Shown here one piece after another: positions 1 to 9,123 of a stretch of DNA of 64,000 bases (position 1 is its first letter; every line of letters begins with the position of its first letter). A program made the position numbers and the translations under genes. The notes beneath the pieces are model-generated. The model saw only the letters and a list, made by a program, of their open reading frames with translations. It did no database searches and was not told the origin of the DNA. Source of the stretch: Pseudoalteromonas shioyasakiensis (lineage in GTDB: Bacteria > Pseudomonadota > Gammaproteobacteria > Enterobacterales > Alteromonadaceae). The stretch spans positions 186,001 through 250,000 of the forward strand of contig NZ_LRUE01000014.1 in assembly GCF_001550135.1 (NCBI RefSeq), given 5' to 3'.

Positions 1-77
1 CTAAATTACGCCAAGCATTGAATGATATTCAATGGGGTAAATCAGCAGATACTCATGGCTGGTTAACAAAAGTATAA
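1..77 (+). CDS. C-terminal fragment of an unidentified protein
   Basis: An open frame enters from the left edge (first full codon at 3) and ends with TAA at 75-77. The last residues read KLRQALNDIQWGKSADTHGWL followed by TKV. A clear intrinsic terminator follows within 30 bases, which supports a real gene end. Too little is present to name the product. Confidence 0.55.
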   Translation, partial: KLRQALNDIQWGKSADTHGWLTKV

Positions 78-103
78 TCGCTGAGCAAATTCATGCTTTG
101 AAG

Positions 104-127
104 AGCCACGTTACTACGTGGCTTTTT
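104..127 (+). terminator. Intrinsic terminator after the left-edge gene
   Basis: GCCACG (105-110) pairs with CGTGGC (117-122) across a 6-base loop, followed directly by a run of T. It separates the edge gene from the peptidase at 239. Confidence 0.85.
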
Positions 128-238
128 TGTTTTTACATTGGTTTACAGCACTTCCTGTGTTTAACCGCAAATTACTAGACATTCTAATGCTTTAATTTTA
201 CTTTCATTTTATTAACAATAACTAAAAGTAAATTTATT

Positions 239-2392
239 ATGATCAAGAAAACACTAGCATGTGCAATTGTTGTTGCATTGGCGGGCTGCGGTGAATCTAC
301 CCCAACAAAAACAGAACAAACAGTAAAAACTGCAGAGGTTAAAGCTGCTGTGAATTATCCAGAAACTAAAAAAGGCAATGTTGTTGATGAATACTTCGGT
401 GAGAAAGTAGCCGATCCGTATCGTTGGTTAGAAGACGATATGAGCGACGAAACAGCCCAGTGGGTTAAAGCCGAAAATGACGTTACCTTTTCTTATCTAA
501 AAAATATTCCGTATCGCGATGAGCTAAAAACTACGCTTGAAAAGCTGATGAACTACGAAAAAGTCACAGCGCCATTTAAAGAGGGTGAGTACACCTACTT
601 TTATAAAAACGATGGTCTGCAAAATCAGTATGTAGTTTATCGTAAAAAAGGTGACTCAGAAGCTGAGGTGTTCTTAGATCCAAATACTTTCAGTAGCGAC
701 GGCACAACCTCAATGTCGGGCTTAACATTCACAGAGGACGGCACGCTAGCGGCCTATCAAATCTCTGAAGGCGGCAGTGACTGGCGTAAAATTATCATTA
801 TTGATACAGCGACTAAACAACCAATTGAAGAAGCATTAGTCGATGTAAAATTCAGCGGTATCTCTTGGCTTGGCAACGAAGGATTCTATTATTCGAGCTA
901 CGATAAGCCAAAGGGTAGTGAGCTGTCTGCAAAAACAGATCAACATAAAGTTTACTACCATAAGTTAGGCACGGCACAAGCAGATGACCAATTAGTTTAT
1001 GGTGGCACAGAGGCTCAGAAACATCGTTATATTGGTGCTGATGTAACCCGTGATAATCGTTATTTAATAATTGCTGCAAGTACTTCAACTTCAGGTAATA
1101 AACTTTTTATCAAAGATTTAACTAAGCCTGACAGCGAGCTAGTGACTATTTTAGATAACACTGACTCAGATACCTCAATTATTGATAATGACGGCTCGAA
1201 ACTGTATTTAGTGACTAACTTAAACGCGCCAAATAAACGTGTTGTAACTGTTGATGCAGCTGATCCAAGCCCTGAAAATTGGCAAGATTTAATCCCAGAA
1301 ACTGACAATGTGCTTAGCCTTTCAAAAGGTGGTGACTACTTCTTTGCTAAGTATATGGTTGATGCGATTTCACAAGTAAAACAATACGATAAATCAGGCA
1401 AATTGGTGCGTGATATCAGCCTGCCAGGTGTGGGTACTGCATATGGCTTTAGCGGTAAGCACGATGCACAAACGCTGTATTACTCATTTACTAATTACAC
1501 TACACCAGGCAATACCTATTCGTTTGATGTTGAATCAGGTAAGTCTGATGTGTACCGCAAGTCGGGCGCTAAATTTAATAGCGAAGAATATATCTCTGAA
1601 CAAGTGTTCTATACATCAAAAGATGGCACCAAAGTTCCGATGATAATTTCGTACAAAAAGGGCACCGAACTTAACGGTAAAAATCCGACTATTTTATATG
1701 GTTATGGTGGCTTTAACGTGAGCCTAACACCAAGCTACAGCCCTACAATTGCGGCATGGCTTGAGCACGGTGGTGTATATGCTGTTGCTAATATTCGTGG
1801 TGGTGGCGAATACGGTAAAGAATGGCATGTAAATGGTACACAGCTTAAGAAACAAAATGTATTTGATGACTTTATTGCTGCGGCTGAGTACTTAAACGAA
1901 AAACAATACAGCTCACCTGATTACCTAGCGGTACGTGGTGGCTCTAATGGTGGCTTATTAGTTGGTGCGGTTATGACACAGCGCCCTGAGCTATTTAAAG
2001 TTGCGCTTCCTGCTGTAGGTGTTTTAGATATGCTGCGTTACCACACTTTTACAGCGGGTGCTGGTTGGGCGTATGACTACGGTACTAGTGAACAAAGTAA
2101 AGAAATGTTCGAGTACTTAAAAGGCTATTCACCAGTTCACAATGTAAAAGAGGGTGTTAGCTACCCAGCAACCTTAGTAACAACAGGGGATCATGATGAC
2201 CGTGTTGTGCCTGCGCATTCATTTAAGTTTGCAGCCGAGCTACAAGAAAAAGGTGCGAAACAAAATCCGTATCTTATTCGCATTGAAACAAATGCAGGTC
2301 ATGGTGCAGGAACACCAACAAGTAAGATCATTGATCAATACGCTGATATTTATGGCTTTACCCTATATAACATGGGTGTTAAATCGCTATAA
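239..2392 (+). CDS. Prolyl oligopeptidase family S9A, lipoprotein
   Basis: Serine peptidase that cleaves short peptides after proline. The first 17 residues are a lipoprotein signal ending in the lipobox LAGC, so the enzyme is probably anchored to a membrane and faces the periplasm, unlike the cytosolic classical enzyme. An N-terminal beta-propeller region (about 40-430) is followed by an alpha/beta-hydrolase domain. The triad is visible: Ser569 in RGGSNGGLL, Asp in GDHDDRVVP (652-654) and His688 in GHGAG. At 717 residues it has the normal family length. It is monocistronic, between two terminators. The family assignment is firm; the physiological substrate is not known. Confidence 0.95.
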   Translation: MIKKTLACAIVVALAGCGESTPTKTEQTVKTAEVKAAVNYPETKKGNVVDEYFGEKVADPYRWLEDDMSDETAQWVKAENDVTFSYLKNIPYRDELKTTLEKLMNYEKVTAPFKEGEYTYFYKNDGLQNQYVVYRKKGDSEAEVFLDPNTFSSDGTTSMSGLTFTEDGTLAAYQISEGGSDWRKIIIIDTATKQPIEEALVDVKFSGISWLGNEGFYYSSYDKPKGSELSAKTDQHKVYYHKLGTAQADDQLVYGGTEAQKHRYIGADVTRDNRYLIIAASTSTSGNKLFIKDLTKPDSELVTILDNTDSDTSIIDNDGSKLYLVTNLNAPNKRVVTVDAADPSPENWQDLIPETDNVLSLSKGGDYFFAKYMVDAISQVKQYDKSGKLVRDISLPGVGTAYGFSGKHDAQTLYYSFTNYTTPGNTYSFDVESGKSDVYRKSGAKFNSEEYISEQVFYTSKDGTKVPMIISYKKGTELNGKNPTILYGYGGFNVSLTPSYSPTIAAWLEHGGVYAVANIRGGGEYGKEWHVNGTQLKKQNVFDDFIAAAEYLNEKQYSSPDYLAVRGGSNGGLLVGAVMTQRPELFKVALPAVGVLDMLRYHTFTAGAGWAYDYGTSEQSKEMFEYLKGYSPVHNVKEGVSYPATLVTTGDHDDRVVPAHSFKFAAELQEKGAKQNPYLIRIETNAGHGAGTPTSKIIDQYADIYGFTLYNMGVKSL

Positions 2393-2413
2393 GATATTTA
2401 TTAACTAAAATGA

Positions 2414-2441
2414 AAACGCCGAGCTAAGCTCGGCGTTTTTA
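2414..2441. terminator. Bidirectional terminator between convergent genes
   Basis: AAAACGCCGAG and CTCGGCGTTTTT form a stem with A-run and T-run flanks. It serves both the peptidase (+) and the DUF481 gene (-). Confidence 0.85.
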
Positions 2442-2460
2442 TATCGATTAATTGGGGTGT

Positions 2461-3552
2461 TTATAAATCGATACCCAGCGCGAAAATCATTTTGTAATCT
2501 TCTTTTTCTGGTACTACACCGTTTTCATCGGCAATCGGGTCAGCTAAATAGTCCCATACTAATGACATATCAAAATCAATATCATCAGTGATCTCAAACT
2601 CAAACGCAGCCATCGCATATTGAGAGTCACCACCTGCATCACTGTTTGCAGTTAGGTAGCGATAATTAAAGGTAAAATCAATTTTCTTGGTGACCTCTAG
2701 CTCGTAATTAGTGCCGACAAAATATGACCAAGATGAATTTGATTTTTCTTCACCCGTAGCGACAGTATCAAACTCAGTTTTTTGATAAGCAGGCCCTGTT
2801 GAAAAATCCCATTCTGTTTTATCGGTATCCATTACATAGTAACCAACACCGGCACCCACTGTGTACTTGTTAGCGATATTTTGAAACGGATCACGGTAGT
2901 ACTCAAAGAATATAGGGCGGTAATACATTTTTTGGGTCTGAAACCAGTCGAAGGTACCGTTAGCGCGAATGTTGTTTTTAGTGACTTGCTCATCGCTGGT
3001 GGTGCGATAACCTAAAAACTCTGCGAGGAAACGGCTAGACGCCGTACGGCGCTTGATATCTGCACGAGCCGAATATTCTGTTTGGTCAGTATTACCTTTT
3101 GATATATCGGCACCTAGTGATATTTTCACTGTCCATGCACTGAGTTCGCTTTCAACTGAAGGCGCAATAGAGACTAAATCGCGATAACGGTATTTAGCTT
3201 CTTGTTCGCCAACTTTTACATAACCACCAGAGATATTTAATGTGCCGCTTAGCTCATTACCATCGTTAAAGCGAACGGTATGGTGACGATCTGAGATAAT
3301 CATGTAGACATCTTCGCGATCAATAATTAATGTGTCGAGCACATCACTGTCGAACTCAATCTCTTTATCATACATTGAGACTAGCTCGCCTTTGAGCCAT
3401 TCGCCCGAATTCAGCCGTACCCAATCGAAATGAGTGGCATCTTTTATGATTATGCCGCGTTCTTCAAGAAGCGGATCAGGAAGTGTTTCTGCAGCATAGC
3501 AAGCAAATGAGCTTGCAACAGCAGCACTAATAAGCAGGTATTTTTTGAGCAT
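2461..3552 (-). CDS. DUF481 family outer-membrane beta-barrel protein
   Basis: Predicted outer-membrane protein of the DUF481 (YdiY-like) family, about 363 residues. The start is taken at the ATG at 3552, where a good signal peptide begins (MLKKYLLISAAVASSFACYA); an upstream in-frame start at 3585 would add 11 non-signal residues. After the signal there is a short globular part (about 25-130) with GEWLKGELVSMYDKEIEFDS, then alternating amphipathic strands rich in Tyr, Phe and Trp (WTVKISLGADISKGNTDQTEY, EFLGYRTT, YYRDPFQN) typical of a small barrel. The family is described as salt-induced in some bacteria; no such control is visible here. It converges on the peptidase gene. Confidence 0.85.
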   Translation of the reverse strand: MLKKYLLISAAVASSFACYAAETLPDPLLEERGIIIKDATHFDWVRLNSGEWLKGELVSMYDKEIEFDSDVLDTLIIDREDVYMIISDRHHTVRFNDGNELSGTLNISGGYVKVGEQEAKYRYRDLVSIAPSVESELSAWTVKISLGADISKGNTDQTEYSARADIKRRTASSRFLAEFLGYRTTSDEQVTKNNIRANGTFDWFQTQKMYYRPIFFEYYRDPFQNIANKYTVGAGVGYYVMDTDKTEWDFSTGPAYQKTEFDTVATGEEKSNSSWSYFVGTNYELEVTKKIDFTFNYRYLTANSDAGGDSQYAMAAFEFEITDDIDFDMSLVWDYLADPIADENGVVPEKEDYKMIFALGIDL

Positions 3553-3653
3553 TATTTCAATCCATGTTAAATAAAATGCATTCAAGGGGTGAGGTTGTTA
3601 TTACTATAACCTGTTTAATTTTAGAACAATTTTAACTACTGTTCAAAAATTAC

Positions 3654-4949
3654 TTAAGCAGATGGCAAAAACAAGCGCTGATAGGTTTTATAAGCATATT
3701 CATCACTCATCCCTGATAAGTAGTCACATATTATGCGCATTGCATTATCACCTTGCTGATGCGCATTTAGCCACATTTCTTGGGTTGTTTCAGGTAATAA
3801 GCGCATTGGGTCGCTAGCAAAAGCACTAAATAGCTCAATCAGCAGGTTTTGCCCTTTAAATTCAACTTGCTGCATCTTTGGCTCGCGAATTAAACGTTTA
3901 AAAACAAAATGTTTTAGCACGTTAAGAATTTCGGCAAATTCATCCGGTAGGCTTACTGTGTATTGCAGTATTTCTGATTCGAAATCTGCGTTTTGTACAA
4001 CTAACTGAGCGTTAATAATAAAGGTGTTAACCAACTCACCAATAGCGTCTTTACGCTCATACTCGTGATGAGAAAAGAGTCTGGCGGTTATCGAGCTTAA
4101 ATGGGTAGTTAGCCACGCTGAATCGAGCTCTTGTAACTGTACAAGGGCGTGGTTTTGCCAATCAGCCAGCGTTAAAACCTCTGTAGCTATGGCATCTTCT
4201 AAATCATGTACGGCATAAGCAATATCGTCGGCTAATTCCATAATTGCTGAGTCTATCGATTTGTAATGGGTTTTAGCTCTAAACTCATCAACCTTATAAT
4301 GACTACTCAGCAGCGCTTTATCGTTATTCGACAGTGGCTCAATGATCCAATCGAAAACATCTTTATCGTCTTTATATAAGCCTTTGGCTGGTCGCCAATG
4401 GTCAGCTTTAATAAAACTACGTTGCTCACTCAAAGGTGGAATGCTGTGCCACAAATCATCAATAAAGGCTGGATATTTAATAAAGCCTAATAAGGTGCGT
4501 CTGGTTAAGTTCATGCCATAGCCATTTGAATAGGGCTCAAGCTTAGACACAATTCTTAATGTTTGGGCGTTACCTTCAAAGCCACCATGCTCGCGCATCA
4601 TGTAATTTAATGCTATTTCACCACCATGACCAAAAGGAGGGTGGCCAATATCATGAGCAAGACATAGGGTCTCGAGTAGGCTACCGCTCGGAAAATTCGT
4701 AAATTCAGGGTGCTGCTTTTTTAGATGACGTAATAAACCACTGCCAATTTGAGCAACTTCTAAAGAATGGGTCAGACGGGTTCTATAAAAATCATTTAAG
4801 CCAATACCCATAATTTGGGTTTTAGCCTGCAACCGCCTAAAGGCTGCGGCGTGGATGATTCGAGAGCGGTCAACTTGCCAAGCTGAGCGGTTATCTTTTG
4901 GACGATATTTTTGCTGATCAATAATGCGAGCTTGCCAAGATTGGCACAT
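3654..4949 (-). CDS. dGTPase-like HD-domain triphosphohydrolase
   Basis: Member of the deoxyguanosinetriphosphate triphosphohydrolase-like family, which removes triphosphate from deoxynucleotides. The N-terminal RSRIIHAAAFRRLQAKTQ and the HD-domain metal ligands are clear: His61 (TRLTHSLEVAQ), His99-Asp100 (LAHDIGHPPFGHGGE), and a later Asp in ELADDIAYAVHDLEDA. At 431 residues it matches the dGTPase-like subgroup rather than the 505-residue E. coli Dgt. Members of the family have been implicated in dNTP pool control and, in some species, phage resistance. Both the exact substrate and any defence role are open. It stands alone, 68 bp from the DUF481 gene's 3' side neighbour. Confidence 0.92.
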   Translation of the reverse strand: MCQSWQARIIDQQKYRPKDNRSAWQVDRSRIIHAAAFRRLQAKTQIMGIGLNDFYRTRLTHSLEVAQIGSGLLRHLKKQHPEFTNFPSGSLLETLCLAHDIGHPPFGHGGEIALNYMMREHGGFEGNAQTLRIVSKLEPYSNGYGMNLTRRTLLGFIKYPAFIDDLWHSIPPLSEQRSFIKADHWRPAKGLYKDDKDVFDWIIEPLSNNDKALLSSHYKVDEFRAKTHYKSIDSAIMELADDIAYAVHDLEDAIATEVLTLADWQNHALVQLQELDSAWLTTHLSSITARLFSHHEYERKDAIGELVNTFIINAQLVVQNADFESEILQYTVSLPDEFAEILNVLKHFVFKRLIREPKMQQVEFKGQNLLIELFSAFASDPMRLLPETTQEMWLNAHQQGDNAMRIICDYLSGMSDEYAYKTYQRLFLPSA

Positions 4950-5151
4950 AAAAATAACCTACCTTTTTCTCGTTTGCTTGCTTTTCAGTATACGCAAGCG
5001 CTTGAAAATTGCGAGTAAATTGGCGCTAAATCACGCTATTTTGGTAAAGGTTTAGGTAATTTCCTTAGGGCAAATTCGCCAAAAATAGACGGTTTTGGTA
5101 TACTTCGCCTTTGTGTGTGCGTGACGTTACCGCACATGAGTAGTAGTTTAT

Positions 5152-5982
5152 ATGAGAGAATACATGCTTAATTACGTTTTTCGAGCTTTACTTGCTGCTT
5201 TTTTTGCATGGGCGTTGTTATCGCCATTTGTAGATAAAGAAGTAGTAGAAAGTGGGTCTGAACAATCGCAGACAACGCCAAAAGGGACCCAGCGCGTAAT
5301 CAAAAAAGAAAAGCCATTACATAATGTGAAACTGCCAGATTTTGCAGCTTTTACTGATGTGAAAGAAAAGAAACATGCATTTTTTGATTTTATTCGCCCT
5401 CATGTTGAGGCCGAAAATAAAAAGATTCTACAGCAACGTGCGACTTTAGAAATCGCGCGCATGATGCTGGAGTACAATGAGCCACTAAGTAGCAAACAGC
5501 AATCAGATATTAAAAAAATACTGAATAGCTACAAGTTGCCTACCACCATAGATACTTTATCGCTTACCCAGGCACTTCGTCGTGTTGATATTATTCCTAA
5601 AGAGCTTGCGCTTATGCAAGCAGCTAATGAGTCAGCATGGGGTACGTCACGCTTTGCACGTATTGGCTTAAACTTTTTCGGCCAGTGGTGTTATAAAAAA
5701 GGCTGTGGCATGGTTCCTCGTCGCCGTGCCAACGAAGCAGCTCACGAAGTGGCTGCGTTTCAATCGGTACGTGCTGCTGTAAACTCTTATTTTAAAAATA
5801 TTAATACCCATGCGGCGTATAAAGATTTAAGATCAATTCGTGCTGATTTACGTCGCCAGCAAAAGCCAATTGATGCAACTAAGCTAACACAAGGTTTACT
5901 GTCTTACTCTGAACGACGTGAAGCATACATTGAAGAATTGAATAAAATGATAAATCAAAACAGAGCTTACTTTGATGAATAA
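5152..5982 (+). CDS. bax: Bax-like glucosaminidase-domain protein
   Basis: Predicted peptidoglycan N-acetylglucosaminidase-type protein related to E. coli Bax and the FlgJ C-terminal domain. A membrane segment lies at about 7-25 (VFRALLAAFFAWALLSPFV), then a Lys-rich linker, then the lysozyme-like domain with the catalytic-type glutamate in QAANESAWGTSRFA and the FGQWCYKKGCG segment. The length of 276 residues fits Bax. Two starts are possible: ATG at 5152, or ATG at 5164 preceded by GAGAA. The stop overlaps the next gene by 8 bases, so the two are probably co-translated. Confidence 0.85.
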   Translation: MREYMLNYVFRALLAAFFAWALLSPFVDKEVVESGSEQSQTTPKGTQRVIKKEKPLHNVKLPDFAAFTDVKEKKHAFFDFIRPHVEAENKKILQQRATLEIARMMLEYNEPLSSKQQSDIKKILNSYKLPTTIDTLSLTQALRRVDIIPKELALMQAANESAWGTSRFARIGLNFFGQWCYKKGCGMVPRRRANEAAHEVAAFQSVRAAVNSYFKNINTHAAYKDLRSIRADLRRQQKPIDATKLTQGLLSYSERREAYIEELNKMINQNRAYFDE

Positions 5983-6643
5983 ACTCCTTCCATGGTTAAA
6001 AGCAGCAACCATCGCGGTTGCGCTAGGTGCAGTTGCTTCAAAGGCCGCTGCAACAGAATTTGTTGTTGCCTATGATGGCTTTTACGATCGTTTGAAAGTT
6101 GTTAATAAAGGCGAGTTTCAATACGCTCAAGTTAACTTTTATTTGTCTGATATTGCTAGCAACGAAGTATGCACAATTAAATCAGGTAAAATAATTACAG
6201 AAAAACAAGAGTTTGACCTAACATATACAGATAAGGCTCAGTTACTTTTACCTTTTGATAAGCAACTAGATACTGATAAAGCCGTAATTGTTGTTCAACC
6301 TGAAAATCCAAAACATGAATGCCAGTTAAAGTTACAAATTGAAGCAACTGATCTAGCTGATTTTGAACTCAGTAAAGCGAACTTATATACGTTAAATGAA
6401 GAATTTGACGAGCTTTTATCTGATTTGTCAGGCTTTTTTGTTAGCAAATTAATGTGGTTTTTACTGCCTGAACAACAAGGTGTTGTACTTAAATTTAACG
6501 GCCAAGATGCTATTTCGGCAAATGACGTTAGCTGTAAAGAGCAGCGTTGTTCAATAAAAGTAACAGACGACTGGCAAGACGATAACACAGTGCTTAGCAG
6601 TCATGCTGAGCTTATCAGTGCCACACCGTGGATTGTTAAATAG
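5975..6643 (+). CDS. Secreted protein of unknown function, DUF2987-like
   Basis: The ATG at 5975 is preferred over a TTG one codon earlier. A signal peptide covers about 1-27 (ending ASKAAA), and the mature part begins with FVVAYDGFYDRLKVVNKG, which recalls the DUF2987 family of gammaproteobacterial periplasmic proteins; that family name is from memory. Four cysteines (in EVCTIK, KHECQLK, DVSCKEQRC) could form disulfides. It overlaps the end of the bax-like gene by 8 bases, so an envelope role linked to peptidoglycan is a reasonable guess. No enzyme motif is visible. Confidence 0.7.
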   Translation: MNKLLPWLKAATIAVALGAVASKAAATEFVVAYDGFYDRLKVVNKGEFQYAQVNFYLSDIASNEVCTIKSGKIITEKQEFDLTYTDKAQLLLPFDKQLDTDKAVIVVQPENPKHECQLKLQIEATDLADFELSKANLYTLNEEFDELLSDLSGFFVSKLMWFLLPEQQGVVLKFNGQDAISANDVSCKEQRCSIKVTDDWQDDNTVLSSHAELISATPWIVK

Positions 6644-6679
6644 CGACCATATATTGGTAAAAGCGTTTAAACATCGACA

Positions 6680-6706
6680 AAAGGGACCTTATTAGGTCCT
6701 TTTTTC
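6680..6706 (+). terminator. Intrinsic terminator of the bax-like operon
   Basis: AAGGGACCT and AGGTCCTTTTTT form a stem-loop with a T-run, 40 bases after the stop of the secreted protein. Confidence 0.85.
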
Positions 6707-7139
6707 GTTGTGAAGCAGATAGTTCTTATGTCTCTTTTTTTAAAGAGTTGCCTCGGTATTTTGGTTTAGCATCAAAATCTGAAATTCATCGTAAGCAGTG
6801 CAGTTACTTTGACTGTTTATTTTATCTACATTATTCCCTTTAATTCATATCTTTTCTAACTATTTGTATTGCTGTGCATTTAAGAATCAGCGTGTTTTTA
6901 GATCTGAAAACAGTATGAAGATATGAGTTTTTACTGATTGTTTCTTGCTATAGATAAAAGGTTTAATTTTATTTTAGTATCCTTATTTTTACTTAATTAT
7001 TAAGTGCTAACCTTCTATTTTTAAATGATTTTTCAAGAATTGAAAATATAGATTTAGATCAAGTTACTTAGCAATAACTGGCTTAAAGTAAAACTATAAA
7101 GATCTCAATATAGGTAGTTATAGTTTTAAAGGAGTCGTT
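6707..7139. other. AT-rich intergenic region upstream of ppk2
   Basis: Over 400 bases without a credible reading frame. The left part shows nothing I can name. The right end holds an FNR-like box (7049-7062), a good -10 candidate TATAAA (7095-7100) and a strong Shine-Dalgarno AAGGAG before the ppk2 start. Confidence 0.5.
7049..7062 (+). promoter_or_regulatory. FNR-like box upstream of ppk2
   Basis: TAGATTTAGATCAA matches the FNR consensus TTGAT-N4-ATCAA at 9 of 10 informative positions. It is centred 84 bases before the ppk2 ATG and about 50 bases before the start expected from the TATAAA at 7095. An fnr gene lies 4 kb downstream. Binding is inferred. Confidence 0.45.
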
Positions 7140-8033
7140 ATGCAGACAGTCAATGTCGAACCTGTATCAGTTAAACAGCAGAAATTAGCCGAAGCCAATG
7201 CGAAGCAGGATGTGGTTTTTGATCTAAATGTTAAAAACCCAAGCTTGAAGTGGAATGCTGACGGTAAATACCCATATAAACGCAAAATGGACGTAGTTGA
7301 ATACGAGCGCCATAAACACGAACTGCAAATCGAGCTTTTAAAAATGCAAGGCTGGGTAAAAGAGACTAACCAGCAAATTGTGATTTTATTTGAAGGTCGA
7401 GATGCGGCGGGTAAAGGTGGCACTATTAAGCGCTTTATGGAGCATTTAAACCCTCGTGGGGCGCACGTAGTGGCTTTAGAAAAACCATCTGCAAGAGAGC
7501 GTGATCAATGGTACTTTCAGCGTTACATTAACCACCTGCCAACAAAGGGTGAAATTATACTATTTGATCGTTCTTGGTATAACCGGGCCGGTGTTGAGAA
7601 GGTAATGGGCTTTTGTGATGATCACGAATATTTAGAGTTTATGCGTCAAACACCTCAACTTGAACGTATGTTGGTGAATAGCGGTATTAAGCTATTTAAA
7701 TATTGGTTTTCGGTCAGCAGAGAAGAGCAATTTAGACGCTTTAAATCGCGCCAAAATGACCCGCTCAAACAATGGAAGCTAAGCCCAGTTGATATGGCAT
7801 CACTGGCTAAATGGCATGATTACAGTGATGCCAAAGATGCCATGATGTTTCATACCCATACTAAGGATGCACCTTGGACACAAATTCGATCTGATGATAA
7901 AAAGCGCGGGCGTATCAACTGTATGCGTCATTTCTTAAGCTGTTTGGATTACCCAGAAAAAGATCACGAAATTGTGAATCGTCTCGACCCGCTTATTGTC
8001 ACCGAACCTACCCGCATGTCTGCACGTCAGTAA
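7140..8033 (+). CDS. ppk2: Polyphosphate kinase 2 (PPK2) family protein
   Basis: Cytosolic kinase that transfers phosphate between inorganic polyphosphate and nucleotides. Walker A is GRDAAGKGG (86-94), followed by the long PPK2 signature TIKRFMEHLNPRGA and VALEKPSARERDQWYFQRY, and Walker B with Asp143 in ILFDRSWYNRAG. The 297-residue single-domain length fits class I PPK2, which usually phosphorylates nucleoside diphosphates, but subclass cannot be proved here. A strong AAGGAG precedes the ATG. It is followed 11 bases later by a small basic coiled-coil protein in the same operon. An FNR-like box upstream suggests control by oxygen limitation. Confidence 0.93.
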   Translation: MQTVNVEPVSVKQQKLAEANAKQDVVFDLNVKNPSLKWNADGKYPYKRKMDVVEYERHKHELQIELLKMQGWVKETNQQIVILFEGRDAAGKGGTIKRFMEHLNPRGAHVVALEKPSARERDQWYFQRYINHLPTKGEIILFDRSWYNRAGVEKVMGFCDDHEYLEFMRQTPQLERMLVNSGIKLFKYWFSVSREEQFRRFKSRQNDPLKQWKLSPVDMASLAKWHDYSDAKDAMMFHTHTKDAPWTQIRSDDKKRGRINCMRHFLSCLDYPEKDHEIVNRLDPLIVTEPTRMSARQ

Positions 8034-8044
8034 AGGAAAATACT

Positions 8045-8359
8045 ATGAAAAATTCACAGTCAGTATTTGAGAAACGTCTTGCTAAGCTCGAAAAAATTCT
8101 CGAAAAGAGTAAAAAAGAAGTGGCTAGAACCTCTGAAATCGCAAAAGATGCAGCACTAAAAGCACAAGCAGCTGTAGAGTGTGCCAGTGAAGCAGAGAAC
8201 CTAGCCGAAAATGCTAAAAAGCGCTTGAAAGCAGCTAAAAAGCAATTAAAAGAGGCCAAAGTGTTAAAAATAGCGCAGAAAAATGCGTCGAAAAAGTCGG
8301 CAATAAAACGTGCTAAACGAATGGCAAAGAATAAAAAAGCTAAAACTAAAAGCGCTTAA
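8045..8359 (+). CDS. Small Lys/Ala-rich coiled-coil protein
   Basis: A protein of 104 residues that I do not recognise. It is very rich in Lys and Ala, with long heptad-like stretches (KRLAKLEKILEKSKKEVA, KAQAAVECASEAENLAENA, KKRLKAAKKQLKEAKVLK) and a strongly basic tail (KRAKRMAKNKKAKTKSA). It begins 11 bases after ppk2 with a GGAAA ribosome site and ends before a terminator, so the two are co-transcribed. The basic helices could bind polyphosphate, DNA or RNA; its pairing with ppk2 makes polyphosphate the most attractive ligand, but that is inference. No signal peptide. Confidence 0.7.
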   Translation: MKNSQSVFEKRLAKLEKILEKSKKEVARTSEIAKDAALKAQAAVECASEAENLAENAKKRLKAAKKQLKEAKVLKIAQKNASKKSAIKRAKRMAKNKKAKTKSA

Positions 8360-8372
8360 AGTTAACAAAGGG

Positions 8373-8400
8373 CACAGGGCTCATGTGCCCTGTGTTTTTT
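8373..8400 (+). terminator. Intrinsic terminator of the ppk2 operon
   Basis: CACAGGGC (8373-8380) pairs perfectly with GCCCTGTG (8387-8394), followed by six T. Confidence 0.9.
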
Positions 8401-8477
8401 ATTAAGCGTATAGCTGGACATTTTTACGATTCTCGATATGCTAAACCTAACTTTTTCAGGGACTTAAAAGCATCTTA

Positions 8478-8897
8478 ATGAAAACTTCAGCGCCTATTTT
8501 TGTTATTTTACTGCTATGTTCAGCTTGTAGCAGTCATTCACCTATCAACCAAGAAATGCAAACTAAGTTGCAAGGCTCATGGCAGTCTACAAATAGCCCA
8601 GTTTGTGAAGCTAATTTTCATACCATAACGTTTAAAAATAAAACATTAGAAATCTCTTATGATGAGCAGGGCTATATTTCTGCGTCTGAAGCGAGAAAAA
8701 CCTTCGTTTATAATATTCTCTCAGCAGAGAAAAATTTAATCCGTGTGCAGCTTGAAAATGAAACTCGCTTAGATAAAAAGGGCAAGCCTGTGGTTTGGCA
8801 TCTAAAACCTCTTAGAAATGATAAATACTGTTGGGGCAGAGATGATTGGCCTGACCTTGCTTGTACAGCTTCTCGTTACAAATGCACAGTAAAATAA
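8478..8897 (+). CDS. Small lipoprotein of unknown function
   Basis: A 139-residue predicted lipoprotein: hydrophobic segment PIFVILLLCSA followed by the lipobox-type CSAC at about 14-17. The mature domain starts with LQGSWQSTNSPVCEANFHTITF, which looks like a lipocalin-type beta fold used in small bacterial lipoproteins. It has four further cysteines (VCEAN, YCWGR, ACTAS, KCTVK) that could pair in the periplasm. The ATG at 8478 has no strong ribosome site. I cannot assign a function. Confidence 0.65.
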   Translation: MKTSAPIFVILLLCSACSSHSPINQEMQTKLQGSWQSTNSPVCEANFHTITFKNKTLEISYDEQGYISASEARKTFVYNILSAEKNLIRVQLENETRLDKKGKPVVWHLKPLRNDKYCWGRDDWPDLACTASRYKCTVK

Positions 8898-8973
8898 ATC
8901 AGCAGTTAGTTTACAGAGGTCAGAAAATTAGAGCTTTCAGCCTATAAATTCATAAACTTTTGAGTCTATTCCC

Positions 8974-9017
8974 AAAGCGCTGTGCTTTACGTGGTATCTC
9001 TACGAGTGAAGCGCTTT
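8974..9017. repeat. 44-base imperfect hairpin between genes
   Basis: AAAGCGCT (8974-8981) and AGCGCTTT (9010-9017) are perfect inverted arms. Inside them CGT and ACG can pair again. There is no T-run, so it is not a classical terminator; it may end the lipoprotein mRNA, be a dispersed palindromic repeat, or be a leader element. Confidence 0.5.
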
Positions 9018-9123
9018 AATTATCCCATGCTAATCATTTCAACTGGCTCAAAAAGTCCGTATAATCCACGCCGAACTTTTTACTATGAAACATGGCTAAC
9101 AAAAGCCTGTATGAGCAGAGCAA

